Source: JBGOUV01 sp041477815 (GTDB lineage: Bacteria; Acidobacteriota; Terriglobia; Bryobacterales; JACQDG01). Taken from it: a DNA stretch of 9,673 nt. The stretch is from contig JBGOUV010000269.1 of assembly GCA_041477815.1 (NCBI GenBank), positions 1 through 9,673 on the forward strand, written 5' to 3'. The position numbers and the translations under genes were made by a program. Positions 1 to 5,842 of the stretch are shown one piece after another (position 1 is the stretch's first letter; every line of letters starts with the position of its first letter). The notes beneath the pieces were generated by a model. It did not search any database and was not told the origin of the DNA. It was given only the letters and a program-made list of their open reading frames with translations.

Positions 1-368
1 AGCTCCACCACGAAGTCGGGACACAGTGGTGCGAACCGCCTCCTCTGCTCGCGGGTGAGTTTGGCCAGCCGGGATTTGAGCACCCAGACCGCGTCAGGGG
101 AGCGCGTGGCGCCATTCGGCAATTGAAACCCGGTGCTGGAATCGAAGGTCGCCCCGCGGCCGTCTCGCCTGGCCCAGCGTCGCAGTTGTTCCGACAGGTC
201 CATGTTTCGGTAACCTGTTTCCGTTCCCGCGGGAGGCATGATCAGGATATCCCCTTGCGCGGTCCGCTCGATGCGATAGTCCTCGTTGAGCGAGCAGAAC
301 TCATAGAACTCCTCTTCCGTCATATCCTTGAGCTGGATGACGGTTTCTTCGTCGACCACGAGTTTCAT
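1..368 (-). CDS. Uma2-family (DUF820) restriction-endonuclease-fold protein, 3' part missing
   Basis: The reading frame starts at ATG 368-366 and stays open for 122 codons to the window edge, so the C-terminal part (the family is usually about 190 residues) lies outside. The N-terminus has the usual acidic stretch (MTEEEFYEFC, residues 16-25), then RIERTAQGDILIMPP (32-46), RSPDAVWV (89-96) and CPDFVVE (116-122). D92 and E122 fit the two acidic metal ligands of the PD-(D/E)XK-like Uma2 fold (PF05685). The family is widespread in cyanobacteria, Chloroflexi and Acidobacteria, and its cellular role is poorly defined. A GAGG lies at 376-373, four bases before the ATG. The gene diverges from the TonB-dependent receptor at 411. 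The family call is from motif recognition. The nuclease activity is only family-based. Confidence 0.85.
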   Translation of the reverse strand, partial: MKLVVDEETVIQLKDMTEEEFYEFCSLNEDYRIERTAQGDILIMPPAGTETGYRNMDLSEQLRRWARRDGRGATFDSSTGFQLPNGATRSPDAVWVLKSRLAKLTREQRRRFAPLCPDFVVE

Positions 369-410
369 CTTGCCTCTATTGTATGATGGAACTACCCTGA
401 GGAGTGTCCG
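369..410. promoter_or_regulatory. Divergent intergenic promoter region with overlapping -10-like hexamers; RBS of the receptor
   Basis: This 42-bp spacer separates the divergent Uma2 and receptor genes. On the plus strand TATGAT (382-387) would place a start near 394, followed by GAGGAG (399-404), six bases before ATG 411, which is a good ribosome-binding site. On the minus strand TACAAT (383-378) is -10-like and would start transcription near 371, about three bases before ATG 368. The two hexamers share bases 382-383. No clear -35 was found on either strand. The promoter assignments are inference. The RBS is directly visible. Confidence 0.45.
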
Positions 411-3386
411 ATGAACCAACTGACTCGCTTTGTCCTTCTGGCCATTGCCCTGCCCATGGCCGTCCTTGCGCAGCAGGCTCTGACCGGAGCTATCGGCGGA
501 ACCGTGCGCGATGCTTCGGAATCCGCCGTCCCCAACGCCCAGGTCACCGCGCGCAACCTCCATACGGGCCTGGAGCGAAGCGGCGTGGCCACTGAGGTGG
601 GACTCTTCCGCATCGCGCTCCTGCCCGTGGGCGAGTACGAAGTGACAGTCACGGCCCAGGGGTTCAACGACGCCAAGGCCGGTCCGGTGCGAGTTGGCGT
701 CGGCCAGATGGTGGAGATCGACATACGGCTGACGGTCGGCGCGGTCACCGAGCAGGTGACCGTCCAGGCGCAGGTGGCGGCCATCGAGACCACGCGCACT
801 AGCGTGGCCGCCAGCGTCGATGCCGGCCAGATCTCCAATCTCGGGCTGAACGGCCGCGACTTTCTGAACTTCATCCTGCTGACGCCCGGCGTCACCCGCG
901 ACGTCCGCACCGGCGACCTCAGCTTCGCCGGCCAGCGCGGCACCCTCAACAACCTCCAGGTCGACGGCGCCGACAACAACAACACCTTCTTCGGCCAGGC
1001 CTTGGGGCGCACCGGGTCCGGCCGCGCGCCTTACCAGTTCAGCGTCGATTCGGTGGAGGAGTTTCAGGTCAACACCAACGGCTACTCGGCCGAGTTCGGC
1101 CGCGCCGGCGGGGCGGTGATCAACGTGGTCACCAAGTCCGGCACCAACACTTTTCACGGCTCGGCGTTCGAGGTATTCCGCGATCGGTACATGAATGCTA
1201 ATACCTGGATCAACAACTCGCAGGGACGCCCCCGGCAGCCCTTTCACGTGAACCAGTTCGGCGCGACCGTGGGCGGGCCGGTGGTCAAGAACAAGGACTT
1301 CTTCTTCTTCAACTACGACGGGCAGCGCCGGCACCTGCCCAATCCGGTGTTCCTCGGCGTGCCCATTCCGGCTGCCCTGACCGCCGTACCGGCCAACCAG
1401 CCGGCCATCCAGCGTTTGCAGGGGCTGCTCGAGTCCTACAGCCTGGCCTTCGACCAGGACGTCTACCTGATCAAGAACGACTGGCACATGAGCGACAAGC
1501 ACCGCCTCTCAGTGCGATATAATCGCCAGAAATTCAACGGGGAAGGACTGGAGTCCTCGGGCAACCAGGTGGCACTGGAACACTCCGGGGTGGCCCTGGT
1601 AAAGACCGACACGGTGACGGCGTCGCTCTCCAGCGTTCTCACGTCGGCGATGTTGAACGAATTCCGCTTTCAGGTCCTCCGGGACGATGAGCCCGGCCTG
1701 CCGCGAACCCTGGGGGTGGAGACGGTGCTGCGTCACGGCGGCGTCACCGCGCTCAGCTTCGGGTCCAGCTCCATCAGCCCCCGCTACACGAATCTCAAGG
1801 GGATCCAGTTCATCGACAACTTGAGCCTTACCAAGGGACGCCACACCCTCAAGTTCGGCGGCGACCTGCATCACGCCGCGATCGAGAACCTGTTTGCGGG
1901 CAACGTGCGCGGGTCCTACGCCTTCAATAGTTACGACGACTACTTCGCCGGCCGGCCCGCCTCCTACGTGCAGGCCTTCGCCGGAGAAGGGACGCCCGGC
2001 TTTCTGACCAAGCCCAACTTCACCGAGGTCGGGTTCTACGCCCAGGACGAATTTCGCGCCACCTCCAGGCTGACCCTGAACTTCGGGTTGCGGTACGACC
2101 TGGCATTGCTCACGCGTCCCCCGGTAACCAACCCCGACCCGCAGCTTGTTCCCTTCGGCGTGGACACGGGGTATCTGAAGAACGACAAGAATAACTTCGG
2201 CCCTCGCTTCGGCTTCGCCTACCGGCCGCTCGACTCGAACCGGCTGGTGGTACGGGGCGGCTACGGGTTCTACTACGGGCGCGTCCCGCAGATCCTGGTG
2301 TCGACGGCGTACAACCAGAACGGCCTGAGCGGCATCTCGCTGAGCTTCACCGGCACGGCCATACCGACTTATCCCAACATCTTCAACTCCCGTCCGGCCG
2401 GAGGCATTTTCGCCGCCCCGTCGATCTTTTTCTTCGACAAGAGCTGGGTCATGCCTTTGACTATGCAGGGCAGCCTGGGGGTGGAGTACGAGGTACGGCC
2501 TAATACCACGATCGGGGTCGGCTACCTGACGGTGCGCGGCGAACACCTCTCGCGCACGCGCGACATCAATCTCTATCCGGCGGAGGCGGTGCCGGTGAAC
2601 CTGCCGGGCCTCGGCTCGCGCACGCTGCTGCGGCATCCCGGTCCCCAGGGCGCCCCGCTGCGGCCGATGTCGCGCTTCGCCCGGGTCAGCGCGTTCGAGA
2701 GCGGCGCCGACAGCTTCTATCACGGGTTCACGCTGTCGCTCAAGCGCCGCTTCCACACGCGGTACCAGGTCACCCTGGCTTACACCTTCTCGAAGGCCAT
2801 CGACACGGTGGTGGACTTCACCAACGTAGTGGCGTTCAATAGCACCGACGACCCGAAGCATCCGCAGTCCGGCCTGTACCCGGGCCTGGACCGCGGCCCC
2901 AGCGTCAACGACCAGCGGCACCGCGTGGTGACGAACTTCGTCTGGGACCTGGACTACTTCGATAAGGGGGCGAACGCGGCGGCGCGCTATCTGCAGGGCG
3001 GGTGGTCCGTAAGCGGCATCATCCTGGCCCAGACCGGCCAGCCGTTTTCCAACGCCGTGGGCGGCGACGCCAACAACGACACCAACGGCGCCACCGATCG
3101 CGTCCCCCAGGATGGTCGTAATACGAACTATGGTCCCACCATCGCCAACTGGGACCTGCGCTTGGCTAAAGCCATTCCCATCCGGGAGCGGCTGAAGTTC
3201 CAGATGGCGCTCGACCTGTTCAACGCCTTCAACCACGCCAACTTCCTGGCCGGCGACATCCGCAACGGCAGGTATAACTGGGTCCCGGCCACCAGCAGCT
3301 TCACGGCGCTGACGAATTTCGGCACCTTCTCGCGGCAGACGCTGGATAACCGGGTGCTGCAGGTCTCCGGAAAAATTGTGTTTTGA
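411..3386 (+). CDS. Oar-like TonB-dependent outer-membrane receptor with N-terminal carboxypeptidase-regulatory domain
   Basis: This is a 991-residue outer-membrane protein. A signal peptide spans about residues 1-20 (hydrophobic FVLLAIALPMAVLA, cleavage probably after A20). A carboxypeptidase-regulatory-like beta-sandwich follows (about 24-108: GTVRDASESAVPNAQVTARN, then LLPVGEYEVTVTAQGF). The plug domain is at about 125-245 (LNGRDFLNFILLTPGV, then LQVDGADNNN) and runs into the barrel through the GTNTFHGSAFEVFRD motif typical of Oar-type receptors. The rest is an aromatic-rich beta-barrel, and the last residue is Phe (VSGKIVF), as expected for a BAM-assembled protein. The length is near normal for acidobacterial members, which are usually about 1000-1200 residues. 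Such proteins import or bind large nutrients using TonB energy, but the substrate cannot be read from sequence. No dedicated SusD, ABC or TonB-ExbBD genes flank it. ATG 411 is supported by GAGGAG at 399-404 and by the signal peptide. Confidence 0.92.
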   Translation: MNQLTRFVLLAIALPMAVLAQQALTGAIGGTVRDASESAVPNAQVTARNLHTGLERSGVATEVGLFRIALLPVGEYEVTVTAQGFNDAKAGPVRVGVGQMVEIDIRLTVGAVTEQVTVQAQVAAIETTRTSVAASVDAGQISNLGLNGRDFLNFILLTPGVTRDVRTGDLSFAGQRGTLNNLQVDGADNNNTFFGQALGRTGSGRAPYQFSVDSVEEFQVNTNGYSAEFGRAGGAVINVVTKSGTNTFHGSAFEVFRDRYMNANTWINNSQGRPRQPFHVNQFGATVGGPVVKNKDFFFFNYDGQRRHLPNPVFLGVPIPAALTAVPANQPAIQRLQGLLESYSLAFDQDVYLIKNDWHMSDKHRLSVRYNRQKFNGEGLESSGNQVALEHSGVALVKTDTVTASLSSVLTSAMLNEFRFQVLRDDEPGLPRTLGVETVLRHGGVTALSFGSSSISPRYTNLKGIQFIDNLSLTKGRHTLKFGGDLHHAAIENLFAGNVRGSYAFNSYDDYFAGRPASYVQAFAGEGTPGFLTKPNFTEVGFYAQDEFRATSRLTLNFGLRYDLALLTRPPVTNPDPQLVPFGVDTGYLKNDKNNFGPRFGFAYRPLDSNRLVVRGGYGFYYGRVPQILVSTAYNQNGLSGISLSFTGTAIPTYPNIFNSRPAGGIFAAPSIFFFDKSWVMPLTMQGSLGVEYEVRPNTTIGVGYLTVRGEHLSRTRDINLYPAEAVPVNLPGLGSRTLLRHPGPQGAPLRPMSRFARVSAFESGADSFYHGFTLSLKRRFHTRYQVTLAYTFSKAIDTVVDFTNVVAFNSTDDPKHPQSGLYPGLDRGPSVNDQRHRVVTNFVWDLDYFDKGANAAARYLQGGWSVSGIILAQTGQPFSNAVGGDANNDTNGATDRVPQDGRNTNYGPTIANWDLRLAKAIPIRERLKFQMALDLFNAFNHANFLAGDIRNGRYNWVPATSSFTALTNFGTFSRQTLDNRVLQVSGKIVF

Positions 3387-3387
3387 G

Positions 3388-3399
3388 TATACTGAGACT
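3388..3399 (+). promoter_or_regulatory. -10-like TATACT positioned for a leaderless transcript
   Basis: TATACT occupies 3388-3393, two bases after the receptor stop codon. Six bases later comes GTG 3400, so the canonical +1 would be the G of the start codon. No Shine-Dalgarno sequence with proper spacing precedes the GTG (only CTGAGA, too close), and no good -35 is visible. This suggests a leaderless mRNA for the small antitoxin-like gene, separate from the receptor transcript. The placement is seen in the sequence. The function is inferred. Confidence 0.4.
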
Positions 3400-3588
3400 G
3401 TGGCTACCGCTGCCAGGAAAACCCGGACCAGGAAGCCGGCGAAAGCCAAGCCGGAGAAGGAACAGATTTCCAAGTTGGGCCGCGATTTGAGGCGGATTCG
3501 TGAGGAGATTGTAGCGTCTGGAATGAAGTTGCTTACCCGGAAGGAGGTCGAGCAGGAGGTCAATGACCGCCGCGGCATCCGCGGCTAG
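3400..3588 (+). CDS. Small basic protein, probable antitoxin partner of the PIN-domain gene
   Basis: This is a 62-residue ORF. GTG 3400 is chosen as start because it lies just after the receptor stop and follows TATACT by six bases. A TTG at 3376 would add eight residues but overlaps the receptor's end. The N-terminus is strongly basic and low-complexity (TAARKTRTRKPAKAKPEKE). The rest is predicted helical (ISKLGRDLRRIREEI, then LLTRKEVEQEVNDRRG). I recognise no named antitoxin family (no clear Phd, AbrB or RHH core). The case rests on position: it sits five bases upstream of a PIN-domain frame on the same strand, the usual antitoxin-toxin order, and has matching size and a charged, helical C-terminal half. 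The basic tail could bind DNA. The antitoxin role is inference. Confidence 0.6.
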   Translation: MATAARKTRTRKPAKAKPEKEQISKLGRDLRRIREEIVASGMKLLTRKEVEQEVNDRRGIRG

Positions 3589-3593
3589 TCCCG

Positions 3594-3999
3594 ATGTTGC
3601 GAACTTTCTTGGACGCCGGCGTGCTTGTTGACGCGGCGCGGGGCCGTGCCCCTCAGGCCGAGGTGGCTCTAAGTCCTGGAGGATCCGGACCGTGAATTTA
3701 TCGCCAGCCCTTTCCTGCGGCTGGAGCTTCTGCCCAAAGCCGTCTACCACCGCAACAACGTGGAGGTGCGCTTCTATTCCCGTTACCTCCGCAACGCAGG
3801 ATTCTGGGCCGACGACCTGTCTGTCATTCTGAAGACCGCTGCCCGCGAGGCCAACCATTCCGGACTCAACGCCCTGGATGCTCTCCACGTGGCCGCGGCC
3901 CACCTGATGGGCGCCGACGAGCTGATCACCACAGAGAAGCCCGCCAAGCCGATCCACCGGAACCGGCTGGTTCGGACTGTTTGGCTCTATTCGCTGTAA
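3594..3999 (+). pseudogene. PIN-domain (VapC-like) ribonuclease toxin, frameshifted
   Basis: The gene begins at ATG 3594 with MLRTFLDAGVLVDAARG, a PIN-domain start, but this frame stops at TGA 3693. Homology resumes one frame over at about 3673 (VLEDPDREFIASPFLRLELL) and runs to TAA 3999. Removing one A from the AA at 3671-3672 gives a continuous 134-residue protein of normal PIN length. The acidic quartet is then D7, E44 (LRLELL), D95 (NALDALH) and E114 (LITTEKP, where Asp is commoner). Intact PIN proteins of this type cleave RNA and are neutralised by the product of the gene just upstream. Here the product would end after 33 residues unless the shift is a sequencing error. GTG 3760 could start a fragment lacking D7 and E44, which should be inactive. 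Confidence 0.75.
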
Positions 4000-4028
4000 C
4001 GACTGGGCCGGTGGGATGCTATGGGTCC

Positions 4029-4298
4029 ATGTCCCTGGCCTCCGGAACCCGGCTCGGCCCCTACGAGGTCCTCGCTCCGCTGGGGCGGGGGGTATGGGGG
4101 AGGTGTATCGCGCCCGTGATACCCGCCTGGACCGGACGGTCGCGATCAAGGTGCTGCCGGCACACCTGGCCTCCAGTCCGGAGCTGCGCCAGCGCATGGA
4201 GCGCGAGGCGCGCGCCATCTCCAGCCTAAACCATCCGAATATCTGCACCCTGCACGACATCGGTCACCAGGACGGCCTCGACTACCTGGTGATGGAAG
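4029..4298 (+). pseudogene. Ser/Thr protein kinase (Pkn/Hanks type), N-lobe fragment with frameshift
   Basis: ATG 4029 opens SLASGTRLGPYEVLAPLGRG, the typical start of cytosolic acidobacterial Hanks kinases. In the Gly-rich loop the frame changes: the next frame supplies GMGEVYRARDTRLDR, VAIKVL (the ATP-anchoring Lys, about residue 41), EREARAISSLNHPNI (the alpha-C Glu, about 60) and DYLVME at the hinge (about 85-90). The run after CGG has six G's where seven would keep the frame, so one base is missing. Similarity then stops at about 4298. The HRD catalytic loop, the DFG motif, the C-lobe and any TonB, TPR or WD40-like C-terminal domains are absent, and transposase sequence takes their place. 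The fragment cannot encode an active kinase. A homopolymer sequencing error could explain the frameshift but not the loss of the C-lobe. Confidence 0.85.
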
Positions 4299-4607
4299 TT
4301 CTACACGCGGCATCTGAATCCGTATCTGAACTTTCACCGTCCCTGTGGCTTCGCGACGGTGAGCCCGGATGCACGCGGCACGCGGCAACGCCAGTACAAG
4401 GCGCAAAACTACCAAACCCCGTACGAGAAACTGCAATCGCTACCGGAAGCAGCCCAATACTTAAAGCCCGGTCAGAGCTTGGCGCAGTTGGACCAAGTGG
4501 CGCTGCAGCTGAGCGACACCGCCTGCGCCCGGAAGATGACCGCAGCCAAGGCGCGGCTGCTGCGCCAGTGCAAGATCGAATCACCGGTTCCACCCAGATT
4601 CCAGTGA
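4299..4607 (+). pseudogene. C-terminal remnant of an integrase-type (DDE/rve) transposase
   Basis: In frame from TTC 4299 to TGA 4605-4607 there are 102 residues. They open with FYTRHLNPYLNFHRPCGFAT, continue with YQTPYEKLQSLPEAAQYLKP, and end with SDTACARKM and CKIESPVPPRFQ. The LNxYLNFHRPC block followed by TPYEKLxSLP and YLKPG is the pattern I know from the C-terminal end of rve-core integrase-like transposases. I cannot fix the IS family with certainty (IS481-related is possible). The catalytic core and N-terminal HTH are missing. The segment starts abruptly where the kinase hinge ends, with no start codon or RBS at the junction. The nearest ATG (4359) is internal. It is evidence of an old insertion followed by a deletion that removed the left part of the element and the rest of the kinase. 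Confidence 0.75.
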
Positions 4608-4623
4608 GACCAAGCCTGCCCGA

Positions 4624-4742
4624 GGGCCGTGGAAATGCCGGGGCCGTGGAAAGCGTGGAAAACCAAACCCAGGTTTTCCCCGCTTCCCACCGCCCCTTGG
4701 AAATCTCGCAAGAGCGGCGAGATTCCCACATTTCCACCGCCC
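4624..4742. repeat. 119-nt three-way-junction inverted-repeat element
   Basis: Three nested or adjacent inverted repeats fill this segment, 16 bases after the transposase stop. The outer stem pairs 4624-4637 with 4729-4742 (13 of 14 positions). Hairpin 2 pairs 4640-4664 with 4672-4696 (22 of 25), with a 7-nt loop. Hairpin 3 pairs 4698-4709 with 4717-4728 (11 of 12), also with a 7-nt loop. Only three bases (4638-4639 and 4697) are unpaired at the junction. GTGGAAA recurs at 4629, 4646 and 4655, with its complement at 4731. The element may be a structured end of the IS remnant, a REP/MITE-like repeat or a structured RNA. Which of these it is remains unknown. Confidence 0.75.
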
Positions 4743-4923
4743 CGGCGACGATTCCTATGGCTTACGCCAAATACAAAAACCAAAGAAAAGAGGTCGGCCG
4801 CTACGCGCCCTCCGCATTCTTCTCTTATTTGCCGAGTGCTTCATGCCGCCAACCACTTTCATGCTCATCCTTCGATTCGGAAATGCTCCACTCTCTCATG
4901 GATGAGCTATTCATTGAAAAGCC
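4743..4923. other. Non-coding spacer after the structured element; no gene seen
   Basis: The stretch from the transposase stop (4607) to the cyclophilin stop (4924) has no credible gene. Beyond the three-way-junction element, this part is visibly less GC-rich than its neighbours, with a purine-rich tract at about 4772-4794. It holds an 8-bp inverted repeat (GCTCATCC 4863-4870 and GGATGAGC 4900-4907, 29 bases apart) with no T run, so it is not a clear terminator. It may include the right end of the decayed IS, but no matching terminal repeat could be identified. Confidence 0.5.
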
Positions 4924-5826
4924 CTAGGGCGAACGGAACTCCTGGCAAGCGCTGAGCGCGTCCGGTTGGGGAGACGGCACGCGATGGATCCGGACACTGC
5001 GCAGGAGCACGGGCGCCTGCGGCTTATCCTGCGCGTCGCGCGGCGCGCTTGCAATCATCCTGACCAGATGTTGCCCCTCCACCACCTGTCCGAAGATCGT
5101 ATGAACCTTGTTCAAGTGCGGGGTGGGTCCGTCGGTAATGAAGAACTGGCTGCCGTTGGTGTGGGGTCCCGTGTTGGCCATGGCCAGGCGGCCGGGCTGG
5201 TCGAACCTCAGGTCCGGATGGATCTCGTCGCCAAAGCTGTAGCCAGGCCCCCCGGTGCCGGTGCCGGCCGGATCGCCGCCCTGGATCATGAAGTTGGGCA
5301 TCACGCGGTGGAAGATGGTTCCGTTGTAGAGCGGCTTCTTCACCTTCTCTTTGGTTTCCGGGTCGGTCCATTCCTTGGCGCCGCAGGCGAGCCCGGCGAA
5401 GTTCTTCACCGTTTCGGGGGCTTCCTTCTCGAAGAGCCTCACCACAATCCTTCCGGCCGCGGTGTTGAGGGTGGCGTAAAGTCCCGGCTCCGGCTCGCCG
5501 GTCTCTTCGAAAGCAACCTCGGCATCGGTGAACACCTCAGCCGGCTTGCCATCGACGAGGACCGGCCGATATTTCCATTTGCGGACAGCCTCGAGCGCGG
5601 CCGGAACCAGCAGCGGATGGCCGTTGACAATCTTGAGGTCCTTGACGCTGCCGTCTTTCGCGATGGTCGCTACCAGCCGAACCACACCGTGGATCTGCGC
5701 CTGGCGGGCCGCGGCGGGATACGCTGGTTTGGGGGCGTCGACCAGTTCGACGGACTGCACCCAGCGCGGCTGAGCGCCGGCTGCGGCCACCAGCAGAAGA
5801 CTGAAGCCCAGTGTCCGGAGGGGCAT
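4924..5826 (-). CDS. Secreted TonB_C-cyclophilin fusion (peptidyl-prolyl cis-trans isomerase)
   Basis: This is a 300-residue protein. A signal peptide covers residues 1-18 (LGFSLLLVAAAGA). A TonB C-terminal-like domain (about 30-106) shows KPAYPAAARQAQIHGVVRL, IAKDGSVKDLKIVNGHPLL and ALEAVRKWKYRPVLVDGKP. A cyclophilin domain (about 115-283) shows FHRVMPNFMIQGGDP, LAMANTGPHTNGSQFFI and HTIFG. Cyclophilin active-site residues are kept: R174, F179, Q182, Q227, F229 and H242. The position of Trp121 in human CypA appears to be His237, as judged by eye. It should isomerise X-Pro bonds in periplasmic proteins. The TonB_C half lacks the usual N-terminal membrane anchor and Pro-rich spacer, so energy transduction is unlikely, and a binding or targeting role is possible. 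ATG 5826 lies 16 bases after the GH113-like gene's stop, so it is probably last in the operon. No good SD is seen. TAGAAT at 5842-5837 could drive its own short-leader transcript. Confidence 0.9.
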   Translation of the reverse strand: MPLRTLGFSLLLVAAAGAQPRWVQSVELVDAPKPAYPAAARQAQIHGVVRLVATIAKDGSVKDLKIVNGHPLLVPAALEAVRKWKYRPVLVDGKPAEVFTDAEVAFEETGEPEPGLYATLNTAAGRIVVRLFEKEAPETVKNFAGLACGAKEWTDPETKEKVKKPLYNGTIFHRVMPNFMIQGGDPAGTGTGGPGYSFGDEIHPDLRFDQPGRLAMANTGPHTNGSQFFITDGPTPHLNKVHTIFGQVVEGQHLVRMIASAPRDAQDKPQAPVLLRSVRIHRVPSPQPDALSACQEFRSP

Positions 5827-5842
5827 GACAGACCCGATTCTA

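Noticed and set aside
392..1012. 206-codon minus-strand frame at the receptor's 5' end
   Set aside because: A shadow of the receptor's signal peptide and regulatory domain. Low-complexity S/T/R/A composition.
411..3386. Receptor as part of a SusC/SusD-type polysaccharide utilisation locus with the nearby glycoside hydrolase
   Set aside because: There is no SusD-like gene, the receptor is Oar-type, and it is separated from the hydrolase cluster by 1.5 kb of decayed DNA and opposite orientation.
1509..3578. 689-codon open frame on the minus strand, antisense to the receptor
   Set aside because: It mirrors the codon structure of a GC-rich gene with strong evidence on the plus strand. The translation is rich in R, V, G and E, with no domain pattern.
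4016..4927. 303-codon plus-strand frame read as one protein
   Set aside because: Only residues ~25-95 are kinase. The rest is the transposase remnant read in the wrong frame, followed by the inverted-repeat element.
4915..4930. GCCCTAGGGC palindrome followed on the minus strand by TTTTC, as a terminator of the four-gene set
   Set aside because: As a hairpin it leaves only about three base pairs around a four-base loop, too weak for an intrinsic terminator. It also contains the stop codon.
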